Shown here one piece after another: positions 41,301-49,559 of a stretch of 64,000 nt of DNA. The stretch lies in the NCBI GenBank assembly GCA_024362935.1, contig JANCRA010000008.1, positions 30,684,557-30,748,556 on the forward strand, read 5' to 3'. Below the pieces are notes generated by a model. That model had not been told where the DNA came from, searched no databases, and was given only the letters and a program-made list of their open reading frames with translations. The position numbers and the translations under genes were made by a program. How positions within the stretch are numbered: position 1 is the first letter of the stretch; every line of letters starts with the position of its first letter. This stretch comes from Setophaga petechia. Its lineage: Eukaryota; Chordata; Aves; Passeriformes; Parulidae.

Positions 41301-44300
41301 GTAATTGAGCTTTCAAGCAGGGTCTGCTCGAGGACTGCCCATTTGAGACAGTTCCTGTGCTTGACTGGCAAAGGCTGTTGGGATCAGGGTGTCATTCAGA
41401 AGAAATTCCTGTTTAACTGGAATCAAGCTGTGTAGTTCTGTGTTAAATGGCTGCAGTGAACCTGTGTTGTGCAACGGTGGTGCTGAGCTGTGAGGTTTGG
41501 AACCAGTAAGCAGCTTCTCCAAGGCACACAGAAGTGATGTGGGAAGCTGTGGTCCAATGGAAAGTCTTCTGATTTTCCTAGTGCTAAACAACACAGTAGC
41601 TTTTGAGGGAGCTTCCACTTGGCCTGCCTGGTCATTGAGACATGATATGAAAGCTGGAGTAGCACAGGAAACAAAGCGGGGGGAGGTATCTTATAGAAGG
41701 GCTAAAATTAGCAAGGTTCACACAGCTTAGAGCCTGTTTGGAGATTAATTGATCTTGTGAATGTAACTTGCTGAGGTTGTCATTTTAGCTGCTTGCAAGC
41801 AACAGAAGACCTTAGAGCCAGAATACCAAGCTGTTTAGGAATTCTCCCTCTGGAAATGCACTTGCTGAAGTGAGGGAAATGGAGTCATAATTATAGTGGT
41901 ACAAAATGGACTTTTTCCTATCCTGTAGTAGGAGAGGAGGCTGAGACCCAGCTGAATGTGTGTGTGTGCAGAAATGAGAATGAACAAATATGATTAGTTG
42001 TTGCTTTAGGGATTGGATTTCAAGAGCACTGAAGTTATGGGGATCTCTGCAGTCTTCTGTTTAAAAAACCATGCTTCAACTTACCTGATGGACTTGGTTG
42101 AAGGGAGAACAAGAGCCTTTTCATGCACCCTGTGTAACTGGCTGCCTACTGATAGGAGAAGTCTTTCCTTCAACTTACTGCAAATTGAAAATATCTGAAG
42201 AAATATCAGAATAAGCCACTACTATCTTTCCCAAAAAACACAGTTTTTGTGCTGATGTAGGCTAGAATCAAAGCAATAGCAGCACTTGCTTGTTATACCA
42301 GTTGTGCAAATGAAAGATAGACAACTGTAGGCATTTCTTAGATGGTAAATGATTATTTCTTCAATCACACTGTAGTGAGTTGAGATGGCAAAAATCACTT
42401 TTGGAGCAAGCAAGTGTTTGTGTTTTGCTTGATTAAAAGAAAATTCTGAATAAATTATTCATGGCACTCCTGTATTTATCTGTCTGTGGGCAGAGGTCTT
42501 TAAAAGGCTGCAAGAATGGATTCATATGGGGAACTAAAGTTTGCCTGTCCAGCAAAGGATGACCAGTCAGGACACAGTTACTGGCAGGAGAGCAGCACTT
42601 GATCATAACTGCTCTGGCTGTGTCATTAGCTTCTGCTTTTCTCTTGTTTAGTGAGGAGGGAATAGAGTTATTCAAAGACACTTCTTGTGTTATGCTAAGA
42701 AACCACCAATTTACTATATGAATAAGCTAGAACTGGGTTCTATACTACACCCTCAGCCTTCTGTAGCATTAAACAACCATGGTGCTCAGGCCTTATTGTG
42801 GTTTCTCTGGAGCTGCTGTGTTTCCTCAGAATGGGGTTATTTCTTTTGCACAAGTATTCCAGTGAAAGTGTATCCCTTCCCAAAATGCTGATAATGACTT
42901 GCTCTCATCCTTTGTCTGTTGTATATGATAAGAGGGAGGAAACATGGTTAACTGTATCACTCGGGTATCTCAGAGGAAGGGTCACCAGTTAACATCTTTG
43001 GTCTTGCTCTTTTGTCTGTTTTTAAAGTGGAGATCTCACTGAATTTGAAAATTGTTGGAATCACTTAGTTTGGTGCCATTAAGAAATGGAAGAAATTAGT
43101 TTGTCCTTTCTTTTCTATGCAGGAACTGACAGAAGAAGGCCTTCCTTTTCTCATACTTTTCCACATGAAAGATGACTTGGAGAGTTTAGAGAAATTCCAA
43201 CAGGAGGTTGCACGGCAGTTAATAGGTGAAAAAGGTTTGTAATAATTCCCACTACTTCTTGGTTTTACTGGTATAATTTTTTTCAGACAATTCAGTGGAG
43301 TGGAAGCAAAGGCCAAACAGAATTGTAGCTTTCAAGCTCTTGAGACTGAAGGGCTTGATGCGCTTTTGACAGTGAGGACCAACTCCTCTGGAAATTATTA
43401 AAATAGATGCACAATTTATTAGTAAGTAACTTTCAGAAATCCTTCTTGTCTGAATGACTTAATGTGTTTTGAGAGGGCATTAAACAAAGCTTCAGTTTGT
43501 AATATGGAAAAAAAACCACTTTAAGAAAATCCATTATTGGTGTTGGTGGTGTTGCTTATCTAGACCTATTTTCAGGTTCTGCATGTTGTATCTAGCTACT
43601 ATCTCCACCTTTGTAATACTTAGGAAAGTGGTTTCAAATGGGTTTCAAGATGATAATAATAAAAAAATCCTAACATGGGTTTTTGTCTGCTCACAATGTT
43701 AAGGTACAATAAACTTCCTCCATGCTGACTGTGACAAATTCAGGCACCCACTCCTCCACATTCAGAAGACTCCAGCAGACTGCCCTGTCATTGCCATTGA
43801 TAGCTTCAGGCACATGTATGTCTTTCCAGACTTCAGTGACTTGTCGTAAGTATTTTTCTTGGCGCATTTTAATTTGAGAAGAGCAAGTGAAAAGGCTCAT
43901 ACTTTAATCAGTGCTGTGGTAGGAAGATGTGTAAATCTGGGGTCACTAAGGCTGTCTCTGTGTGATTTAGTGTCAGAACCTTATAGCAGGATGAGCTGGC
44001 GTGAAGTCATTGTTTAAATGGAGTTGTATTACTTTATGCAAGAAAAGAATCTCATATGAAGATTCTTTTCCACCATGGTTAGGCATTTGGAGCCTGGCAT
44101 GGCATTCTTAGTAGTGATCTAGATACCTCAACTTTAAAAGATTAAAAATATTACATGGAATGTGAAGTACTGTGTTATTCAGGGATTACTGTAAAAAACA
44201 GCATGTAGTAATTCCCAGCCTGCTGGTTTGGGTTTTCCTGCAGTGCAATTCTAGCCTTCCTGCATTAGTCTACACCTGGAAAGTTGGCAAAGAAATAGTT

Positions 44301-47300
44301 GTGTGGGTTTGTGAAATTTTCCATGTACAACATGGAAAATGGCCAAACACTGGCATGTTTATCTGGATAAAATATGTTACAGCAAAATACCAGGGTGCTT
44401 AGGTGAAATACTGCTGGGATAACCCTCATTACCTCAGCCTGACTGTGGTGCCTGGCCTTGGAAGCAGGTGTTCTGTCTGGCATGGGTCAGTCAAGGAGTG
44501 AAGATGTGTAAATGTTCTCTTCAGGGGCTTTCAGCCTGAGACAAGTGCTCTGTTTTTGTCTTCTGGTTGGGTGTTAAAAAAACCTCCAGTTTCTGCAGCT
44601 GCACATACACTGCCTGCTAACTCTGGGTTAGATGTCTAGGCTGGATATTTCATTTTTGTCAAAACCAAGGATTCAGACTTAGCATGCAACGTCAATGTAA
44701 TATCATGTTTAGTTCTGCTATTCCAGGAGACATTCTTCTACCTGAGATACTGACACCTGGGAGGAGAGTTTGAACTTATCTTCTTTTTGCACTTCTCCAC
44801 AGGCTTATCTATAAAATGTTGTCTCTGATGTATCTTGAATAGTGCTTTTCAAATATCTGAAGCTATGTATGTTGAAAATCTTGATAAGTGACTATTTTTC
44901 TCCCTGTGTTTCTGTTTCATTGGAAGATTGTATCCACTGCACACCCTAGCAAAAAAAATAGGATATTTGCATTTTAAAACCTCTCTTTTTATTGGCACTT
45001 TTTAAAAAGCCCTAAAACAAATTAACATGTCACAGAGGGGTAGTAGAGATGTTTAGTTTAGACTTTGATGTTATGTATCTTAAATGTTCAGTTTCTGTGA
45101 AACACTGTCAGAATAATGAGAGCTACTTGCTTGATGTGTACCAGTTGTCACTTATAAATGAAGCTGAAGGAGAGATGTCAGGATTGTTGACAGTTGCCTA
45201 ATGATAAAAAATTACTCAACCTTAGCCTAGGATGTTGAGCTGATACATAGAAATAGCAAAACACAGTTTGGGAACAAGAAGAGCTTGGAGCTCCTGGGAA
45301 GATACTCTTTTGTATATATGTGGTTTGGATGTTTTTGTTGCTTCTTGGGTGGTTTTGTATGGCGGTTTTATTTTTTAATAATAAGTAAAATCTTAATTCT
45401 GAGACTTTCATCTACCACTTCAGTAACCTTCTGGACTCTTTCATAAACTGGCCCCAGGCTGTCTCATGTAACCTCAGTGCTGCCACCAGCCAATAGGGTT
45501 TGGATATGGCACTTTGAGAGCTGGGCTACTAAAAGATTTCCTCTCTCTTTAGGGAGCTCATTGTCTTTTTGGGGAATAGGCACTTGGCAGGCAAATGAGA
45601 CCATCACTATTTTATCCTCATCTGTTGGCCACCTGGCCCTATTCATCCTGCTGTTCCAGGCTGGAAATGATAGCAGGGAGTGTCCAACAGATGGGTTGTA
45701 GCTTCAGCAAGAACAGGCTGAGCTACACAAGGCTGCAGACACTGAGTGCCCTTGCTGCATTAGCAGAGGAGAATGTCTCCAGCAATGTGCCTGCCCTAGA
45801 ACAAAGGGAGGAGCCCAAGGAAAAGCAGGGAGCAGTAAGTCTGCTGTCCCTATAACCACGCTGGAATGAACCCCTTTTTCTCCATTGGTACTAATTCATG
45901 ATCTCATCTGGGATGGGAAGAGGCCTCTTAAAGTACCAGTGTAATACTGATTGATTACAGACATTGCTGTAATGATACCCTCAGAATCAATATCTGCTGC
46001 ATTTTATTCATAGCATTTTCTAGTGATCTTAAATATTGCTGATAGTTTGTCTGACCACACTTTCTTCCTCTTTCCTACGTGTAATTAGTTTCATGAAAGA
46101 CTCTGTACAAAACCTGTGTCCATTCACACATTACCTTTAGATTTCATGTGGAGTGCCCACACTAGAATTTTTTTATCTCATCTTTAATACTTACTAGATT
46201 AACTCTTCACTTTGAGATTTTTAGTCAACTTGACATTTCACAAATAAAACTGAATGCTGTAGTTTAGCACGTTTGCTGTGGGTGACAGTAGACGATCTCA
46301 GATTAGATTTACATTGATATCCTCTTAGTGCTTATCTGTGGTGTGTGTGCAGTTGCTGAGGCAGTAGAGAGCCTTTCAAAGATGTTTTGTCAATAGTGCT
46401 CCCCAAGTGTCATTTGTATCTGTAAACTGTGCATTTGGAACCTGCTGTTCCCTCTTACATTACAGTTAGTGGGGAGCTGAAGGGAGTTCACAATGAAGTT
46501 ATTGGCTGGTACAGCTCTGTGGGAGTTATTGAAAAGATGAAATACTTGCTGTGTTCTCAAGAGACAGTGGAAAGAAAAAGAAGCTGGTGGGATACCTTAG
46601 CAAACCATGTGGCTCCCGGTCCTCTATTAATCACCTAAAAGTAGGCATAGTGTGCTAGATAAACAGGCATAGTGTGCTAGATAAACAGAAGTTGGCTACT
46701 CTAAGCAGTGCACTTTAAATCTCCTGTGTTTGGACTTAACTTGTGATAAACATGTGGATGTTTCTGTTGAATTTGTTCCAGAGTTCCAGGCAAACTGAAG
46801 CAATTTGTACTAGACTTGCATTCTGGAAAATTGCATAGAGAGTTTCATCATGGCCCTGATCCAACTGATGTAGCACCTGGTCAGGTAAGGTTACAGCAAA
46901 TACATTTCATTTGGCCATTTAGTAAAGCCCTTTTTATTACTCTTTGTCAGAGCTGTACCTTCTGGTGTATTTGTACTTTTAATTTCTGTCTTTTGAAAGA
47001 GAAAAATCTATTAACAGAAGCATAACATTACCACCTTTGCTTAGCTCCTCACCCTTCTTTGGGTGAAGGCAGGGAGTATCGGGGTAGTAGGCATTAGGGG
47101 TAATATGGTACCTATTTGCCTTGAATAAGGCAAGAGTATAAGAATATTTATTTTCTCCACTGAAACAGGAGATCTTGGGCTGGATGACTCTGACTTCACA
47201 GAGCTGCTCTTAGGCTCTCCTGTGACTTCAGTGCAAAAGCTGATAATCCATCATAGCTGCATTATTTCCCACACAACACACTACTAGAAGGTGATTCTAA

Positions 47301-49071
47301 GGAGAAACAACAACTGAATATTTTATATATTAGTAGTATAAGCAGGAAGCAAATTATTAGAGCATCAAGAAAGGATGGGTGAGCAGTAATAGGCATTACT
47401 GCTTTTGTTAATGTGGTTGACAAACAACATTTGCAGTGCTCACAGGCTGCACTTGTCAGTTTGATTTCCTCATGGTTCTTCTCAAAGCTTGTCATGTTGT
47501 GTAATTACATGCCTGGAAGTCACTTCTGGGATCTCTTCAGAAACACAACTACGAGATCCTTCTACAGACAAAAGTCAGAAGGCCCTCAGTGTCAGAAAAG
47601 AAAGGACATGACCAGCCCCAATTCCCTCTGCTCATTGCAGTCTTCTAATGTGTCTCCATCAGCCTAGTATCTTCTTGATACTCCACTCAGCTCACAAGCT
47701 TGGGGTCCTGCTGAAAAGTGCAAATTTAACTGTCAGGGAACATTTTCTCTAGCTTGGGCACCCTCCAAAGAACGAACCGTTTTTAAACACTTTGTTCAAG
47801 GTATACATGGTGTTGTCCAGGCCTCAAAGAGCCACTTTGGTCCCAGAGGAGCCCTGGTGCCCTTGTGCTGGGTAGCCTTGGGCCATTCCATGCCTGAGGG
47901 ACAGAAACTATTTATAGCTACAGCCTCCTTTTCCTGCTCATCTGCGGAATATGGTAAGGATGGCACTGCTCTAAGTCGATTGAGTGCAGCTTCCTGTTTC
48001 CCTGCTCAAAAGATTTAAAAGTGTGAAAGCCCTGGAGGGTTTGCCTTGGCCAAGAGAATGACTGCTTTTGAATGTTGTCATGACTGGCTGTGAAAACACG
48101 TGGGCTGAATTGTCTCAGCAGTAATTCATTTGAGTTGTAGTTCCCTGTGTTTCTCAGAAATTCATTGAGCAACCAGAATTCAGGTCATCAGGAGGAGGGG
48201 CAGAAATAAGGGCTGGGACTGAGGCATAGGCCAGGCACTTGCCCTGAGGAGGAGGCTTGGCCAGGGAAGGAGGAAGCCTGTGGAGTTCCTGGATCCTGCT
48301 GCCTCCCCGTCTGGGCACAGGCACAGGACCCAGAGCTGCAGGCTCACTCTTGCCTCATTTCTGCCTTGAAAAATGCACACAAAATCTGAGATGTTTACAT
48401 TCCCATCTCTGTATGGCATCCTGCCATCTTGTGGAAGATGTGGATGCAATGGAAATAAATACTGGCACTCACTAAACTGGAGGCTGCTGTCGTGGGTCAC
48501 CTATGCCCCTTGAATTGCATGTATTTTTGTATGGGGTGTTTTCTTTTAGTTTCCATGGAAAAGCAATTCTAAAATACTTTTGCAGTGAAGTCACTTCTGC
48601 CCTGGTATATCTCATTAAACACATGCAGATAAATCTAGAATGCCCCCAAAGCCATTGGTGGATTAAAGCAAATACACAGTGGGGTACATTTGAAATACTT
48701 CTGTGTGACTTGTACAGAAACTCATGTGATGGCCGTTGCCCTTGAGATGTTACAACAAAAGGAATATCCTTAACTGGAATGCTTAATTAATGTGTGTGTC
48801 TGTGTTCCACCTACCTGGGACTCAGAACATACCTTCCAAAAAAAAACCCTAAACTCTATTTATGAGGATGCTGCACATTTCTGCATTCCCATAATGCTAG
48901 AAATTCATTTAATGGAGATGAATGATTATTAGTCTAACAAACAATTTTACTGTTTGTTCTGTTTTTCAGCCAATTCAGGATTTAGCAAGCAGCCCACCAG
49001 AGAGCTCATTCCAGAAACTGGCACCCAGTGAACATAGGTACACCTTATTGAGGGAAAAAGATGAACTTTAA
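2256..49071 (+). CDS. ERP44: ERP44, endoplasmic reticulum resident protein 44 (12 coding exons)
   Basis: This is the PDI-family chaperone that cycles between ER, ERGIC and cis-Golgi. It retains Ero1 and other clients through mixed disulfides and takes part in thiol quality control of IgM and adiponectin. Twelve exons with GT-AG junctions and compatible phases join to 1221 nt, 406 residues plus stop, the same length as I recall for human ERp44. Residues 1-29 are the signal peptide (Leu-rich core 15-20). A thioredoxin domain a follows with CRFS at 58-61 and its cis-proline in KYPT (Pro108), then b and b' domains and a flexible C-tail. The six mature cysteines (58, 92, 189, 241, 301, 318) and the pH/zinc histidines (328, 357, 361) are all present. 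The protein ends in KDEL. The start ATG at 2256 has A at -3 and no upstream ATG in the preceding 150 bases. No frameshift or stop was found, so this is a functional copy. Confidence 0.97.
2728..2941 (+). mobile_element. CR1 LINE 3' fragment, sense
   Basis: Contains the characteristic CR1 3'-end text: 'GGAGGTGGTGGAGTCACC', 'GATGTGGCACTTGGTGCC', 'CACGGTGGTGTTGGGT' and a terminal ATTCTGTGAT. It is a 5'-truncated copy lying about 400 bp downstream of ERP44 exon 1. It is well preserved and so younger than the 7.9-9.0 kb copy. Confidence 0.9.
7645..7696. repeat. 26-bp tandem duplication
   Basis: Two adjacent 26-bp units (7645-7670 and 7671-7696), both starting CTGAACACAGTAAAT, differ at two positions. 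This is a short local duplication in intron 1. Confidence 0.85.
7870..9010 (-). mobile_element. Old CR1 LINE remnant, antisense
   Basis: Read on the plus strand this follows the order of an inverted CR1. Near 7870-7915 is the 'aaaggacttcttaaagtcat' text. Then come 'ggatggaggttctgcaactt' (about 7985), 'gtcctatcactgcatctttg' (8099), 'tccagatgtgcttgcaca' (8332), 'ggactttgcctttgtgga' (8541), 'ccacttctccagccattt' (8582) and 'caaacaacatccagtact' (8919). Many substitutions and indels mark it as an old copy reaching into the reverse transcriptase coding end. Boundaries are approximate. Confidence 0.8.
9439..9459. repeat. Poly-T tract
   Basis: Mononucleotide T run of nearly 20 bases inside intron 1. 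Simple repeat without further structure. Confidence 0.75.
21419..21491 (+). CDS. ERP44: ERP44 coding exon 2
   Basis: Acceptor TTTTTAG precedes GTG TCT TGG. The exon encodes residues 20-43 ([20 protein letters not shown], then DDIL) plus one base of codon 44. It completes the signal peptide; cleavage is expected before Glu30 by analogy with the mammalian protein. The donor is GTGAGT. Confidence 0.95.
21492..23273 (+). other. ERP44: ERP44 intron 2
   Basis: 1.8 kb of AT-rich intron between exons 2 and 3. No repeat family or gene recognised. Confidence 0.9.
23274..23313 (+). CDS. ERP44: ERP44 coding exon 3
   Basis: A 40-nt exon between CTTCTCAG and GTAAGT. It encodes [12 protein letters not shown] with split codons at both ends (Asn44 and Trp57). 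This is the thioredoxin strand leading into the active-site helix. Confidence 0.95.
23314..24693 (+). other. ERP44: ERP44 intron 3
   Basis: 1.4 kb of AT-rich intron interrupting codon 57, immediately before the active-site cysteine codon. Nothing else recognised. Confidence 0.9.
24694..24809 (+). CDS. ERP44: ERP44 coding exon 4 (CRFS active site)
   Basis: Begins with the last base of Trp57 and then CRFSQMLHP, carrying reactive Cys58 in the ERp44-type CRFS motif, which has Ser in place of the second cysteine. It ends in [11 protein letters not shown], including Cys92, with a split Ser96 codon. Acceptor TTTACAG, donor GTAAGT. Confidence 0.97.
24810..33632 (+). other. ERP44: ERP44 intron 4 (8.8 kb)
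   Basis: Second-largest intron. I saw no exon, tRNA-like cloverleaf or recognisable repeat family in it. It contains scattered poly-T and GT-rich runs (for example near 27350-27390 and 33420-33490). The short ORFs present look like chance frames. Confidence 0.85.
33633..33817 (+). CDS. ERP44: ERP44 coding exon 5
   Basis: Largest coding exon (185 nt), residues 97-157. It carries [16 protein letters not shown] with the cis-proline opposite the active site, then the C-terminal helix of domain a and the linker to domain b. It ends LD in phase 0 before GTAAGT. Confidence 0.97.
33818..34222 (+). other. ERP44: ERP44 intron 5
   Basis: A short 405-bp phase-0 intron, AT-rich. Nothing recognised. Confidence 0.9.
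34223..34338 (+). CDS. ERP44: ERP44 coding exon 6
   Basis: Residues 158-195 plus two bases of Gly196: start of the b domain ([15 protein letters not shown] and [13 protein letters not shown]). It carries Cys189, the partner of Cys241 in the known human disulfide pattern. Acceptor TTTTTACAG, donor GTAAGT. Confidence 0.96.
34339..38107 (+). other. ERP44: ERP44 intron 6
   Basis: 3.8 kb of AT-rich intron. No gene or repeat family recognised. Confidence 0.88.
38108..38165 (+). CDS. ERP44: ERP44 coding exon 7
   Basis: A 58-nt exon that completes Gly196 and encodes residues 197-215, [19 protein letters not shown], in the b domain. Acceptor TTGTAG, donor GTAAGT, phase 0 at the 3' end. Confidence 0.94.
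38166..39497 (+). other. ERP44: ERP44 intron 7
   Basis: 1.3 kb, strongly AT-rich. Nothing recognised. Confidence 0.9.
39498..39614 (+). CDS. ERP44: ERP44 coding exon 8
   Basis: Thirty-nine whole codons (216-254) starting [15 protein letters not shown] and ending TFENGE, with Cys241 in QDKCVPL. Phase 0 at both ends. Acceptor TCAACAG, donor GTAAGA. Confidence 0.96.
39615..43122 (+). other. ERP44: ERP44 intron 8
   Basis: 3.5 kb intron holding an antisense CR1 copy at about 39836-40225. The remainder has no recognisable feature. Confidence 0.88.
39836..40225 (-). mobile_element. CR1 LINE 3' fragment, antisense
   Basis: The plus strand reads as an inverted CR1 3' end: 'GAACTGTTAAGGTTGGGAAA', 'ACCTCTAAGATCATTGAGTC', 'GCTGTTCCAGTGCTTCACAA', 'CAACCTGAGGCCATTTCCTC' and 'CTCCAGGCTAAACACCCCCA'. 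It is well preserved, about 390 bp and 5'-truncated. It sits in ERP44 intron 8 against the direction of transcription. Confidence 0.92.
43123..43234 (+). CDS. ERP44: ERP44 coding exon 9
   Basis: Residues 255-291 plus one base of Gly292: [18 protein letters not shown] and the following amphipathic helix of the b' domain. The acceptor is CTATGCAG. The donor, GTTTGT, is the weakest in the gene. Confidence 0.95.
43235..43703 (+). other. ERP44: ERP44 intron 9
   Basis: A 469-bp intron with the non-consensus donor GTTTGT. No other feature. Confidence 0.9.
43704..43845 (+). CDS. ERP44: ERP44 coding exon 10
   Basis: Residues 293-338 with split Gly292 and Ser339. It contains [12 protein letters not shown] and [20 protein letters not shown], giving the Cys301/Cys318 pair and His328. 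Acceptor TGTTAAG, donor GTAAGT. Confidence 0.96.
43846..46781 (+). other. ERP44: ERP44 intron 10
   Basis: 2.9 kb. A slightly GC-richer block at about 45430-45860 has overlapping open frames on both strands, but I recognise neither a protein nor a repeat in it. A 22-bp tandem duplication lies at 46643-46688. Confidence 0.87.
46643..46688. repeat. 22-bp perfect tandem duplication
   Basis: Unit AGGCATAGTGTGCTAGATAAAC occurs at 46643-46664 and is repeated exactly at 46665-46686, followed by two bases of a third copy. It lies about 95 bp upstream of exon 11. The exact identity implies a recent event. Confidence 0.9.
46782..46884 (+). CDS. ERP44: ERP44 coding exon 11
   Basis: Completes Ser339 and encodes 340-373, including [20 protein letters not shown]. 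His357 and His361 correspond to histidines implicated in pH- and zinc-dependent opening of the C-tail in human ERp44. Donor GTAAGG, phase 0. Confidence 0.96.
46885..48969 (+). other. ERP44: ERP44 intron 11
   Basis: 2.1 kb. A moderately GC-rich block at about 48180-48480 has no recognised content. The rest is ordinary AT-rich intron. Confidence 0.88.
48970..49071 (+). CDS. ERP44: ERP44 coding exon 12 with KDEL and stop
   Basis: Residues 374-406 and TAA: the Ser/Pro-rich C-tail ([14 protein letters not shown]) that shields the active site, then [11 protein letters not shown]. The last four residues are the canonical KDEL-receptor retrieval signal. Acceptor TTTTTCAG. Confidence 0.97.
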   Translation, partial: PIQDLASSPPESSFQKLAPSEHRYTLLREKDEL

Positions 49072-49176
49072 AAAACTTGAAATAATCTTGCAAGCCTTTC
49101 AGACAGCAGCATTGACTTCTGTGTGGTGGAAATAGTAAACCTATATTTTCATAATTCTATGTGTATTTTTATTTTG

Positions 49177-49182
49177 AATAAA
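49177..49182 (+). terminator. ERP44: Proximal poly(A) signal of ERP44
   Basis: AATAAA 106 bases after the stop codon, followed by an A-rich then T-rich stretch. Use would give a roughly 120-nt 3' UTR. Confidence 0.6.
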
Positions 49183-49534
49183 CTGAAAAACAATTTTTTT
49201 CTCCCCAGGCTTGTAAATACATTTGTTTGGTGGGTCATTCTGTACAGCATCTTTCAAACAGTACATTCTTAATGCTATAGTAAAATATCAGAGACCCATC
49301 CAGACTCTTGATCTAACTCTGTAAAACTTTTATAATCCAAATGAAGGTATCCTTGCCAGAGACATACTGTTAACTTGCACTATCCCATTAAATAGGACTT
49401 TTGGGTTGTTTTCTGTGTAACCTTGGTAGTATGTGCTTTTTCTTTTTCTGTGAACACCTATCCTGGTAATCTATTTCTTTGTCACATTTTTCTCCAACTT
49501 AAGAGGGTCTTCTATTCTGGATACTTGGGAGGGG

Positions 49535-49540
49535 AATAAA
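49535..49540 (+). terminator. ERP44: Distal poly(A) signal of ERP44
   Basis: AATAAA followed after about 20 bases by the GT-rich element CTTGTGTGGTGC, the textbook cleavage context. Use would give a 3' UTR of about 490 nt. Confidence 0.65.
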
Positions 49541-49559
49541 TTAAAGTTTTACAGAATCT

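Larger units (their letters stand above)
49072..49558 (+). other. ERP44: ERP44 3' UTR
   Basis: Follows the TAA at 49069-49071 and extends to the second AATAAA. It contains two poly(A) signals. It is AT-rich with no long open frame. Confidence 0.75.

Noticed and set aside
45430..45860. Overlapping open frames in ERP44 intron 10, slightly GC-rich
   Set aside because: No recognisable protein, repeat or splice pattern, and open frames on both strands argue for composition rather than coding.
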